Source of the DNA: Burkholderiales bacterium
GTDB taxonomy: Bacteria; Pseudomonadota; Gammaproteobacteria; Burkholderiales; Casimicrobiaceae
Assembly (NCBI GenBank): GCA_905339295.1
Contig: CAJPFI010000026.1
Coordinates: forward strand, 16,533 to 80,532
Direction of reading: 5' to 3'
DNA: 64,000 nucleotides
The translations under genes were made by a program, and so were the position numbers. Under the pieces are notes generated by a model. The model ran no database searches. It was not told where the DNA came from and saw only the letters and a list, made by a program, of their open reading frames with translations. This document shows positions 48,131 through 56,805 of the stretch, piece after piece; within the stretch, counting starts at the first letter, position 1; the number at the start of each line of letters is the position of its first letter.

Positions 48131-49753
48131 ATGAATCCCGTACCGCATCGCCTGCCCCGCAAGCCCGCGGCACTGGCCGCCGCGCTCGCGCTGGCCGCCG
48201 CCGTCGCGTCGTTGCCGGCCTCGGCCAAGACGCTCGTCTACTGCTCCGAGGGGAGCCCCGAGAACTTCTACCCGGCCGTCAACACGACCGGCACCTCGTT
48301 CGACGCGAACAGCCAGATTTACGGCCGCATCGTCGACTTCGAGCGCGGCGCGACGACCGTCGTTCCGGGGCTCGCCGAGCGCTGGGACATCTCGCCCGAC
48401 GGCAAGGTCTACACGTTCCACCTGCGCCGCGGCGTCAAGTGGCACAACCACCGCGACTGGAAGCCCACGCGCGACTTCAACGCCGACGACATCATCTTCT
48501 CCATCGAACGGCAGTGGAAGGAGAACCACCCGTACTTCAAGGTGACGAGCGCGAACCACTCGTACTTCAACGACATGGGGCTCCCCAAGCTCCTGAAGTC
48601 GGTCGAGAGGGTCAACGACTACACGGTGCGCATCACGCTCGAGCGGCCCGAGGCGCCGTTCCTGTCCGACCTCGCGATGGAGTACGCCGGCATCCAGTCG
48701 AAGGAGTACGCCGACGCGATGATGAAGGCCGGCACGCCCGAGAGGATCGACCAGGAGCCGATCGGAACGGGGCCCTTCTACCTGGTGCGCTACATCAAGG
48801 ACGCGGTGATCCGCTACAAGGCGTTCCCGCAGTTCTGGGGCGGCAAGGCGAAGATCGACGACCTGATCTTCTCGATCACGCCGGACGCGTCGGTGCGCTG
48901 GGCGAAGCTGCAGAAGGGCGAATGCCACGTGATGCCCTACCCGAATCCCGCCGACCTCGACGCGATCCGCAAGGACCCGAAGGTCACGGTGCTCGAGCAG
49001 CCGGGGCTCAACGTCGGCTACCTCGCCTACAACACGCAGAAGAAGCCGTTCGACGACGTGCGCGTGCGCAAGGCCGTCAACATGGCGATCAACAAGCAGG
49101 CGATCATCAACGCCGTGTACCTGTCGGCCGGCGTGGCGGCGACCAACCCGATCCCGCCGTCAATGTGGTCGTACAACAAGTCGATCAAGGACGATCCGTA
49201 CGATCCGGCCGCCGCGAAGAAGCTGCTGGCCGACGCCGGCTACCCGAGCGGCTTCGCGACCGACCTGTGGGCGATGCCGGTGCAGCGGCCCTACAACCCG
49301 AACGCGCGGCGCATCGCCGAGCTGATGCAGTCGGACCTCGACAAGGTCGGCATCAAGGCCGAGATCAAGAGCTTCGAGTGGGGCGAGTACCGCAAGCGCA
49401 TGCAGGCGGGCGAGCACCAGATGGGGATGCTCGGCTGGACCGGCGACAACGGCGACCCGGACAACTTCCTGCACACGCTGCTCGGCTGCGATGCCGCCAA
49501 GACCAACGGCAGCAACGTCGCGAAGTTCTGCTACCCGGCGTTCGAGGACCTCGTGCAGAAGGCGAAGACCCTGTCCGACCAGAAGCAGCGCACCGACCTC
49601 TACTCGCGCGCGCAGGTCGTGTTCAAGGAGCAGGCCCCGTGGTTCACGATCGCGCACGCGGTGCAGCTGAAGCCGGTGCGCAAGGAAGTGATCGACTTCA
49701 AGCTGTCGCCGTTCGGGCGGCACACGTTCTACGGGGTCGATATCAAGGAATAG
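48131..49753 (+). CDS. dppA: Periplasmic dipeptide-binding protein DppA
   Basis: 540 residues, solute-binding family 5. Signal peptide (AALAAALALAAAVASLPASA) then KTLVYCSEGSPENFYPAVNTTGTSFDA, the characteristic DppA start, and EPIGTGPFYLVRY. It delivers di- and tripeptides (or haem/ALA in some species) to DppBC. It is last in the operon rather than first, with GAGGAG before its ATG and a strong terminator directly after. Confidence 0.95.
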   Translation: MNPVPHRLPRKPAALAAALALAAAVASLPASAKTLVYCSEGSPENFYPAVNTTGTSFDANSQIYGRIVDFERGATTVVPGLAERWDISPDGKVYTFHLRRGVKWHNHRDWKPTRDFNADDIIFSIERQWKENHPYFKVTSANHSYFNDMGLPKLLKSVERVNDYTVRITLERPEAPFLSDLAMEYAGIQSKEYADAMMKAGTPERIDQEPIGTGPFYLVRYIKDAVIRYKAFPQFWGGKAKIDDLIFSITPDASVRWAKLQKGECHVMPYPNPADLDAIRKDPKVTVLEQPGLNVGYLAYNTQKKPFDDVRVRKAVNMAINKQAIINAVYLSAGVAATNPIPPSMWSYNKSIKDDPYDPAAAKKLLADAGYPSGFATDLWAMPVQRPYNPNARRIAELMQSDLDKVGIKAEIKSFEWGEYRKRMQAGEHQMGMLGWTGDNGDPDNFLHTLLGCDAAKTNGSNVAKFCYPAFEDLVQKAKTLSDQKQRTDLYSRAQVVFKEQAPWFTIAHAVQLKPVRKEVIDFKLSPFGRHTFYGVDIKE

Positions 49754-49781
49754 TCGGCTTCCCGGACGTGGAAACGCAGAG

Positions 49782-49809
49782 CCCCGCGATGCGAGTCGCG
49801 GGGTTTTTT
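49782..49809 (+). terminator. Rho-independent terminator of the dpp operon
   Basis: Eight-bp perfect stem CCCCGCGA / TCGCGGGG with loop TGCGAG, followed by six T. Confidence 0.95.
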
Positions 49810-50237
49810 CCTTGTGCTTCGCCGATCTGCGGGGTAGAGCGATGGGCGGCCGGCCGGTCGCCACGGCTGTCTTGATGTCGCAGGGCATCGAGTGGCGGTG
49901 CCCTCGTCGCCAGCCATTGCATCGTCCCTTCCAGAGAACCGGAGCGGCAGGCGCCTCGCTCTCGACAGGATGCTTCCGGGGCGACTCGTCGAATCCTGCG
50001 ACCGAGCCGCCTTGGCCGAGGGATTGCCGAGCGTCTCCGGCCATCGTTTTCCGCAAGGGTTTCCGCACCCGCACCATTGCTCGGCTCCGTGGGCTGGCGA
50101 ACTCGCGGGCAGGGTGATCGGCATGGCATGGCCGAGGCAATCCTGGTTATATGTCCATAGCGAACCCTTCCTTCCGGTAACGAGCGCCGGCCCCTATCGT
50201 GGCCCTTTCGCGCACGCTCGCACGAAAGGCTGCCGCC
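49810..50237. other. Intergenic region before the sulfite/nitrite reductase gene
   Basis: About 430 bases with locally lower GC and no convincing gene; short frames on both strands (for example 49812-50117 plus) have no recognisable domain or consistent ribosome site. AT-richer bases near 50145-50160 (GGTTATATG, CCATAG) could belong to the promoter of the reductase gene, but no paired -35/-10 is clear. Confidence 0.5.
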
Positions 50238-52385
50238 ATGGGCGCTCCCGACCGCTTCGACCGTTCCGTCCTCCCGCCCGGCACGACCGGGCCGCTCGCC
50301 GACCCGGACGAGATCGACCGCTACGAGGCGGCGATCGCCGGCTTCCGCGCGGGCGTGATTCCGGAGGACCGCTTCACGGCGATGCGGCTGCAGCAGGGCT
50401 GCTACGGCCAGCGCCAGAGCGGCGTCAACATGCTGCGCATCAAGGCGCCCGGCGGGAAGCTCGACGCGGCGAAGCTCGACGCGATCGCCGCGGTGGTCGA
50501 GCGCCACTCGCAGGCCGGGCAGGCGCACCTCACGACGCGCGAGTCGATCCAGATCCACTCGGTCGCGCTCGACCAGACCCCGGACGCGATGCGCATGCTG
50601 GCGCGCGCCGGGCTGACCACGCGCGAGGCGTGCGGCAACACGGTGCGCAACATCACGGCGTGCGGCATGGCCGGCGCCTGCGCGCTCGAGCACACCGACG
50701 TCAACCAGCACATCGACCGCGCGGTCGTGCATTTCCTGCGCAATCCGTTGAACCAGCAGCTGCCGCGCAAGTTCAAAGTCAGCTTCTCCGGTTGCGAGCG
50801 CGACTGCGCGCAGGGCCTGCTGCACGACCTCGCGGTCATCGCCGGGCGCCGCGACGGGGAGCCCGGCTTCAGGCTGATGGCGGGCGGCGGACTCGGTCAC
50901 AAGCCGCGCGAGGCGATCCTCGTGCGCGAGTTCGTGCCCGAGGCCGAGCTTCTCGCCGCGATGGAAGCGATTATCGAGCTGCACGAGAAGCACTCGGACC
51001 GCTCGAAGCGCGCGAAGTCGCGCATCAAGTTCCTGGTCGATCGGTTCGGCGCCGAGGGTTTCGTCGCGCGCTTCGACGAGGCGTTCGAGCGCGCGCGCGC
51101 CGCGCACGCCGCGACACCGCTTCCGCCACAGCAATGGCGCACGCCGGTCGTCGGCAGGGCGCCGGGACCTGGCGCGCCGCGCGAGCCGCTCGCGCAGCGG
51201 CAGCCGGGGCTGTTCGCGGTGCCGGTGTCCGTACCGCTGGGCCATCTGCCCGCTGCCGGGTTGCGCGGCCTCGCCGCGTCGATGCGCGCTCACGGACTCG
51301 ACGACATCCGCACGACGCAGGACCAGAACCTCGTGATACGCAACGTCCCGGGCGCGAAGGTGATGGATATCGTCGCGGGGCTGGGCGCGATCGGGCTCGC
51401 GCTGCCGCGGGCGGGCGACGACGTCGTCGCGTGCCCGGGCACCTCGACCTGCCGGCTGGGCATCACGGCGAGCCAGAGCCAGGCCGCGCGCCTGGGCAGC
51501 CTCGCCGGCGACTTGCGCATCCGCGTCTCGGGTTGCCACAACGGCTGCGCGCAGCCGGAGACCGGCGACATCGGCATCTACGGCGAAGGCCGCAGGATGC
51601 ACGGCCGCCTCGTGCCGCACTACCAGCTCTACCTCGGCGGCGACGGCATGGCGGGAGGGCGGCTCGCGCGCAAGGGTCCGAGCGTGCCGGTCGCGCGCGT
51701 CGAGGCGGCGATTGACCGCATCGCCGCCGCCTTCCGCGACGGCCGGGTCGCCGGCCAGCGCTTTCTGGACTGGGTGCACGCGCAGGCCGACGACCATTTC
51801 GACACGATGCTCGCCGACATCGTGGACGTGAGGGCGGACGACCTCGAGGACGTGTTGCGCGACGTCGACGGCGAGACCGAATTCAGGGTCGCGCAACTCG
51901 GCGGCGGCGAGTGCGCCGGCGCGAGCCAGGTGTTCATCGGCGCGGCGTTCTTCGCGGCGGCGCACGAGCGCCGCTACCGCGACGCATTCGTCGCGCAGGG
52001 CCGCACCGCCGACGCGGCGGCCTGCGCGGCGGCGTCGCTGCGGCTGATCGGGCAGGGGTTGATCGACCTGGTCAATCCGGCGCCGTCGTTCCGCGTTCGC
52101 CGCGTGCTGACCGACCTTTCCGACATCGCGGAAGCGCTCGCCGGCAAGGTGCCCGACGGGATCGCGCGGGCTTATGCGGCGTTTGCCGGGACGCTCGCCG
52201 ACGGGAACGGCCCGGCGGATGCGCCGGCGCTGTTCGCCGCGATCGACGCATGGGTTCGCGCGACGGCGGCGTTGTGCGTCGAGCGCGATCCGCAGATCGA
52301 CCTGAACGGCGCACTTCCGGGAACCGCGGTTGTCGTGCCGATCAGGATTCGCCGGCGCGAGCCGGTCCCTGCGGCCGCGGACTGA
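50238..52385 (+). CDS. Siroheme sulfite/nitrite reductase with duplicated cysteine sets and HEPN-like C-terminus
   Basis: 715 residues. Two ferredoxin-like/siroheme half-domains: N-half with GCYGQRQSGVNMLRIK, ACGNTVRNITAC and SGCERDCAQG; C-half with DDIRTTQDQNLVIRNV, ACPGTSTCRLG and SGCHNGCAQP. Both halves carry C-x5-C ... C-x3-C (Cys142/148/186/190 and Cys399/405/433/437). Normally only the C-half does. After about 560 a helical domain with LGGGECAG and a repeat-like helix pair resembles the HEPN tail of long bacterial nitrite/sulfite reductases. It reduces sulfite or nitrite by six electrons; the electron donor (probably ferredoxin) is not adjacent. ATG 50238 follows GAAAGG. Confidence 0.85.
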   Translation: MGAPDRFDRSVLPPGTTGPLADPDEIDRYEAAIAGFRAGVIPEDRFTAMRLQQGCYGQRQSGVNMLRIKAPGGKLDAAKLDAIAAVVERHSQAGQAHLTTRESIQIHSVALDQTPDAMRMLARAGLTTREACGNTVRNITACGMAGACALEHTDVNQHIDRAVVHFLRNPLNQQLPRKFKVSFSGCERDCAQGLLHDLAVIAGRRDGEPGFRLMAGGGLGHKPREAILVREFVPEAELLAAMEAIIELHEKHSDRSKRAKSRIKFLVDRFGAEGFVARFDEAFERARAAHAATPLPPQQWRTPVVGRAPGPGAPREPLAQRQPGLFAVPVSVPLGHLPAAGLRGLAASMRAHGLDDIRTTQDQNLVIRNVPGAKVMDIVAGLGAIGLALPRAGDDVVACPGTSTCRLGITASQSQAARLGSLAGDLRIRVSGCHNGCAQPETGDIGIYGEGRRMHGRLVPHYQLYLGGDGMAGGRLARKGPSVPVARVEAAIDRIAAAFRDGRVAGQRFLDWVHAQADDHFDTMLADIVDVRADDLEDVLRDVDGETEFRVAQLGGGECAGASQVFIGAAFFAAAHERRYRDAFVAQGRTADAAACAAASLRLIGQGLIDLVNPAPSFRVRRVLTDLSDIAEALAGKVPDGIARAYAAFAGTLADGNGPADAPALFAAIDAWVRATAALCVERDPQIDLNGALPGTAVVVPIRIRRREPVPAAAD

Positions 52386-52429
52386 GTCGGTCCGCGCCCG
52401 TCTCGTCGGCTCGGACGGCCGCGGGCCAG

Positions 52430-52740
52430 GAGGTGCGGGCGGTGTCGGCGCCGGGCGAAGCCCGTGCGGCCGTCGGTGCCGCGAGCGGTACCGCGACGTG
52501 CGACCGACTCGAGTAACGCAAGCCCAACCAGGCTGTCCACACGGCGTTTCCGCGTATCGCCGACTATCCGACGCCGGTGCAGGCGCACGCGGCGATCCGG
52601 TCGCGAATGAAGCGCATCCGCGGCATGGGCCGCAAGGCGCCGTCCGGGTGGGACGTCGCGCTGCGCGAACACGAGGAGAGGATCCGCCGCCTCGAGGCGC
52701 GCGACGGCCAGGCGCTCGCGGCCGTGGCCATCCGGCACCG
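52430..52740 (+). pseudogene. Remnant of a GntR/FCD-family regulator
   Basis: In the frame of 52514, translation gives NQAVHTAFPRIADYP and then WDVALREHEERIRRLEARDG (to about 52720), which resembles the FCD ligand-binding domain of GntR regulators (NxxFHxAL..., EHxxIxxALxARDG). An in-frame TAA at 52514-52516 interrupts it and no winged-helix part is seen upstream. No start or ribosome site. A fragment of about 70 residues is recognisable, so the family call is tentative. Confidence 0.4.
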
Positions 52741-53089
52741 CGAGTGCGCCCGGGGCCGTGTCGGGCCGACGTCCGCAGCGCGCGACCGCGCCTTGCGGTC
52801 CATGCGGGGCATCGGTCCGGGTCGATTCGTGCCGGCGGGAGCGGGCCGCTTGCCGCGCTGCCGCCCGCTGCGTCGACGACAGCCCTGTCCGGCGACCGAC
52901 CGCGGACTTGCGCAGCCGCGATCCGATCGCTGAGCGGTGCCGGCGCGACGCATGCCGGGCATGGCCCCTTGAACGGGATTGGTTTAGACTCGCACGACGG
53001 CCGCCCGAAAGCGCGTCAAAAACAATGCGCTACGCTGACTTTCTTGGGCACTCCCTGCGACCTCGGACGCAAGGGAGCTCTGCCGAATC
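52741..53089. other. Region between the GntR remnant and the DUF2726 gene
   Basis: No gene is seen. Bases around 52969-53036 are AT-richer (TTGAAC, TTTAGACT, TACGCT) and probably contain the promoter of the DUF2726 gene, but box spacing is not canonical. AAGGGAG at 53071-53077 is its likely ribosome site. Confidence 0.45.
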
Positions 53090-53680
53090 GTGACCTCGGG
53101 CATTCTCTTCGCGCTCGCCATCGCCGCGCTGTCCGTCGCGGTGATCGTAGGACTCGTCCGACGCAGTCGCGACGCGGGCCCGATCACCCGCGGCGGGCTC
53201 GACTCGGCGAACACCGTCGCGCAGTGGACCGAAGGCGAGACGACGCGCCTGCTGTCGTCCGCCGAGGTGCCGGGGCTCTACCTGCTGCGCCAGCGCTTCC
53301 TGACCAAGGCGGAGAGCGTGGTCTTCCTGCTGCTGCGGGCAGCGTTTCCGCGCCACGAGATCTTCGCCAAGATCCGCCTCGCCGACGTGCTGCAGGTCAA
53401 GATCGGGCCGCAGGGGATGGAACGGCTGCGCGCGTTCCGCAAGATCGCGAACCAGCACGTGGGCTTCGTGGTCTGCGACAAGGACATGACGATCGTCGCG
53501 ATCGTCGACGCCAAGGAGCCCGAGCAGGTCACGAACCCGCGCGACCAGAAGCTCGAGATCATCAAGCAGCGCTGCCTGCAGGCCGCGCAGGTCAAGTACA
53601 TCGCGATCTACCCGCCGCAGCTGCCGCGCTATCGCGAACTGCGCGAGCAGGTGCTCGGCCCCGCGTCCGACCTCGTCTAG
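53090..53680 (+). CDS. Membrane-anchored DUF2726 protein
   Basis: 196 residues from a GTG start. One N-terminal membrane helix (ILFALAIAALSVAVIVGLV) and then a DUF2726 domain (about 70-190): FLTKAESVVFLLLRAAFPRHEIFAKIRLADVLQ, HVGFVVCDKDMTIVAIVDAKEPEQ, AAQVKYIAIYPPQLP. DUF2726 is related to restriction-endonuclease-like folds, with Asp in CDKD and Glu in the next strand; nuclease activity is unproven. AAGGGAG lies 12 bases upstream. Function unknown. Confidence 0.8.
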   Translation: MTSGILFALAIAALSVAVIVGLVRRSRDAGPITRGGLDSANTVAQWTEGETTRLLSSAEVPGLYLLRQRFLTKAESVVFLLLRAAFPRHEIFAKIRLADVLQVKIGPQGMERLRAFRKIANQHVGFVVCDKDMTIVAIVDAKEPEQVTNPRDQKLEIIKQRCLQAAQVKYIAIYPPQLPRYRELREQVLGPASDLV

Positions 53681-53747
53681 GAATCACCGAGAGGCCGCGT
53701 GTCGGCGCGCCTCCGCGGCTGCATGCGAGCCGGATGCTCCCGCCGCC

Positions 53748-55331
53748 ATGACGAACTTCAAGCTCACCTATTCGACGATGTTCGACCCGCCGGAGGAGCT
53801 GCACCGGCACTTCGATGCCGCGGTCACGGCGGTCCGCGGGAGCCTCGGCGCCGAGCACCCGATGTGGATCGACGGGGAGGACGTGCGCTCGGCCGGGCAG
53901 TTCTCGGTGCACGGTCCGATCGACCGGCGTGTCGTACTCGGCCGTTTCCAGGCCGGCGACGCGACCCACGCGTCGGCCGCGACGGGGGCGGCGGCGCGCG
54001 CGTTTCCCGCGTGGGCGGCGACGCCGTGGCGCGAGCGCGTCGCGCTGCTGCGCCGCGTGGCGGCGCTGATCGAGCGCCGCGTCTACGAGTTCGGCGCGGT
54101 GCTCGCGCTCGAGGTCGGCAAGAACCGGATGGAGGCGCTGGGCGAGGCGCAGGAAACGGCCGACCTGGTCGCCTACGCGTGCGACCGCATGGAGGCGAAC
54201 GACGGCTTCGTCCACGCGATGGCGCGCGACCCGGTCGCCGGGTACGCGAGCGAGAACACGAGCGTGATGAAGCCGTGGGGACCGTGGCTCGTGATCGCGC
54301 CGTTCAATTTTCCCCTCGCGCTCGCCGGCGGCCCCGTGGGCGCCGCGCTGGTCGCCGGCAACACGGTCGTCCTCAAGCCCGCGACCGCGACGCCGTGGAG
54401 CGCGCGGCTCCTCGCGCTCGCGCTCCGCGACGCGGGCGTGCCGCCGGGCGTCTTCAACCTCGTGACCGGCAGCGGGGCGTCGGTCGGCGAGCCGCTGATC
54501 CGCGACCCGGACGTCGCCGGCGCCACGTTCACCGGGTCGCACGAGGTCGGCATGCACCTGGTCCGCTCGTTCGCGCAGCGACGCTGGCCCCGCCCGTGCA
54601 TCGCCGAGATGGGCGGAAAGAACGCGGCGATCGTGAGCCGGCACGCGAACCTCGGGGACGCGGTCACCGGGATCACGCGCTCGGCGTTCGGGCTCACCGG
54701 ACAGAAGTGCTCGGCGTGCTCGCGCGTCTACGTCGAGCGCTCGCGCTTCGCCGACCTCGTGTCCGCGCTGCACCAGGCGGCGGCACGGGTCGCGACCGGC
54801 GACCCGACGCGACGCGAGCACTGGATGGGCCCGCTGATCGACGGCGCGGCGGTCGCGCGCTACGAGGACGCGGTCGCGCAGGTGCACGCGCTCGGCGGCG
54901 ACGGGGCGATCGTGCACGGCGGCGAGCGGCTCGACCACGGCGACCTCGCGCACGGGCACTACGTGGCGCCGACGATCGCGCGCGCGCCGCTCGACCATCC
55001 GCTGTGGTCGAGCGAGCTCTTCGCGCCGTTCCTGCTGGTCGCGCCGGTGGAAACGATCGACGAGGGGATCGCGCGCGCGAACGCGAGCGACTACGGATTG
55101 ACCGCCGGCTTCTACGGCGACGCGGACGAGACCGAGCGCTTCTTCGAAACGATCGAGGCCGGCGTCGCGTATGCGAACCGTCCGCAGGGCGCGACCACCG
55201 GCGCGTGGCCCGGGCACCAGCCGTTCGGCGGATGGAAGGGCTCGGGCTCCACGGGCAAGGCCGCGGGCTCGCTCTACTACCTCGCGCAGTACCTGCGCGA
55301 GCAGTCGCAGACGCGCGTGCGGCGCCTGTAG
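53748..55331 (+). CDS. Aldehyde dehydrogenase of the 1-pyrroline-5-carboxylate dehydrogenase type
   Basis: 527 residues, full ALDH fold. Cofactor motif FTGSHEVGMHLV, general base Glu287 (EMGGKN) and nucleophile Cys321 (GQKCSACSRVYV) are present. The GQKCSA context, ENTSVMKPWGPWLVIAPFNFPLALAGGPV and the C-terminal GATTGAWPGHQPFGGWKGSGSTGKAAG resemble RocA/PutA P5C dehydrogenases. It would oxidise glutamate semialdehyde with NAD+. No proline dehydrogenase is adjacent, so the assignment is by motif only. Convergent with a threonine-dehydratase-like gene. Confidence 0.85.
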   Translation: MTNFKLTYSTMFDPPEELHRHFDAAVTAVRGSLGAEHPMWIDGEDVRSAGQFSVHGPIDRRVVLGRFQAGDATHASAATGAAARAFPAWAATPWRERVALLRRVAALIERRVYEFGAVLALEVGKNRMEALGEAQETADLVAYACDRMEANDGFVHAMARDPVAGYASENTSVMKPWGPWLVIAPFNFPLALAGGPVGAALVAGNTVVLKPATATPWSARLLALALRDAGVPPGVFNLVTGSGASVGEPLIRDPDVAGATFTGSHEVGMHLVRSFAQRRWPRPCIAEMGGKNAAIVSRHANLGDAVTGITRSAFGLTGQKCSACSRVYVERSRFADLVSALHQAAARVATGDPTRREHWMGPLIDGAAVARYEDAVAQVHALGGDGAIVHGGERLDHGDLAHGHYVAPTIARAPLDHPLWSSELFAPFLLVAPVETIDEGIARANASDYGLTAGFYGDADETERFFETIEAGVAYANRPQGATTGAWPGHQPFGGWKGSGSTGKAAGSLYYLAQYLREQSQTRVRRL

Positions 55332-55432
55332 CGCGGCCTCCCGGCGCACACGCCCCGGCCAGGGAACCGCCCGGCGCGGGCGCGGCGATCGCCGGCCGGC
55401 GCCGGACGATGCGGCGTCGCCGCAGTCGAGGG

Positions 55433-56413
55433 TCAGGGCCGGCCGAGCACCTCGCGGTAGACGTCGCGGTCGACGTTGCCGCCCGACAGGATCACCGCGC
55501 AGCGGCGGCGGGCGCGGGCGGGATCGGCGAGCAGCGCCGCGAGCGCCGCGGCACCTGCGCCCTCCGCGACCTGGTGCGCGTCGTCGAAAAGCGCGCGCAT
55601 CGCGGCGCCCACCTCGTCGTCGTCGACCTCGACGACATCCTCGGCACCCCGCCAGATGATCGCGAGCGCCGCCGCGACCGGCACGCGCACGGCCATTCCG
55701 TCGGCCATCGTGTCGGCCGACGCGGTCTCGATCGGAACGTGCGAGCGGAACGACTGCGAGTAGGCGTTCGCTCGCGTCGACACGACGCCGACGATGCGGG
55801 TCGCGAGTCCGAGCGCGTCTCGCACCGCGATCAGTCCGCAGATGCCCGAGCCGCAGCCGATCGGGACGTAGACGCGGTCGAGGTTCGAGACCGCGCGGAA
55901 GAGCTCGAGCGCGTAGGTGGCGACTCCCGCGACGAGCGGGCGCTCGAACGGTCCGACGAAACGAAGTCCGCGTTCGAGCGAGAGCGCGTGGGCATGGACG
56001 CGCGCCTCGTCGAAATCGCGCCCGTGCTCGACGAGCTCGGCGCCGTACGCGCGCATCGCGGCGTTCTTCGACACCGAATTGCCGTGCGGGGCGACGATCG
56101 TGCACGCGAGCCCGTGGCGGCGCGCCGCGAACGCGAGGCTCTGGCCGTGATTGCCGCGCGTGGCGCTGACGACGCCGGCGGGGCTCCCGGGCGAGGCGGC
56201 GAGCCCGCCCACGAGGTTCAGCCCGCCGCGAACCTTGAAGGCGCCGGTCGGCGTGTGGTTCTCGTGCTTGACCCAGACCTCGGTGCCCGCCCGAATCGCG
56301 ACGAGCGGCCAGGCGACCTGCGGCGTCGGCGGCATCGCGGCATAGACGCGCTGCGCTGCCGCCTCGATGTCGGCGAGGGCCGGCGCGGCGGCCGGATCCT
56401 CGCCGGCCGTCAC
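55433..56413 (-). CDS. Threonine/serine dehydratase-like PLP enzyme
   Basis: 326 residues, fold-type II PLP enzyme. Lys60 in PTGAFKVRGG forms the Schiff base, SATRGNHGQSLAFAA binds the substrate/phosphate, and IGCGSGICGL is the glycine loop. No ACT regulatory domain, so it is the short catabolic or serine-racemase-like type. The GTG at 56411-56413 overlaps the stop of the small membrane protein upstream (GTGA), indicating coupling. Product of threonine deamination would be 2-oxobutanoate. Confidence 0.85.
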   Translation of the reverse strand: MTAGEDPAAAPALADIEAAAQRVYAAMPPTPQVAWPLVAIRAGTEVWVKHENHTPTGAFKVRGGLNLVGGLAASPGSPAGVVSATRGNHGQSLAFAARRHGLACTIVAPHGNSVSKNAAMRAYGAELVEHGRDFDEARVHAHALSLERGLRFVGPFERPLVAGVATYALELFRAVSNLDRVYVPIGCGSGICGLIAVRDALGLATRIVGVVSTRANAYSQSFRSHVPIETASADTMADGMAVRVPVAAALAIIWRGAEDVVEVDDDEVGAAMRALFDDAHQVAEGAGAAALAALLADPARARRRCAVILSGGNVDRDVYREVLGRP

Positions 56414-56670
56414 TTCGGGTAGTAGTTGACGTACGCCCACAGCAGGATCAGCGCGCCGATGATCGACATGATGATTCCCGCGGAGCGGAACTTGCCGTCG
56501 GGCGACCTCGAGAACAGGCCGCCGATGATGCCGCCGACGATCGACCCGCCGATGCCGAGCAACACCGTCATCCAGAACCCGAGGTTGACGGCGCCAGGGT
56601 AGAAGTAGCGCGCGAGTACACCGACGACGAAGCCGATGATGATCATCCAGACGATGCTCAAGACGCCCAT
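56410..56670 (-). CDS. GlsB/YeaQ/YmgE-family small membrane protein
   Basis: 86 residues with three hydrophobic segments: MGVLSIVWMIIIGFVVGVLARYFYPG, WMTVLLGIGGSIVGGIIGGLF and SAGIIMSIIGALILLWAYV. Gly-rich helices and the GxxGGxxxG pattern are typical of this stress-associated family (formerly transglycosylase-associated proteins). Function unknown. Coupled to the dehydratase by overlapping stop and start codons. Confidence 0.92.
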   Translation of the reverse strand: MGVLSIVWMIIIGFVVGVLARYFYPGAVNLGFWMTVLLGIGGSIVGGIIGGLFSRSPDGKFRSAGIIMSIIGALILLWAYVNYYPK

Positions 56671-56805
56671 GGTGGTCCCCAGGTTGTTGTTCGGAGCGGG
56701 CGGAGTGGGCCGGTCGGGGCCGCTTTGCCGCTGCCCGTACGATGCTAGCACGCCCGCATGGCGCGGGCATGTAAGCCGGCGCCGGCGCGCATCGACCAAT
56801 CGGCC

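Noticed and set aside
49812..50117. Small plus-strand ORF before the reductase gene
   Set aside because: No recognisable domain, no ribosome site, and it overlaps an equally poor minus-strand frame.
52577..52933. 118-residue ORF as an intact gene
   Set aside because: Its first half resembles a truncated FCD domain and the rest is Arg/Pro noise; treated as a pseudogene remnant.
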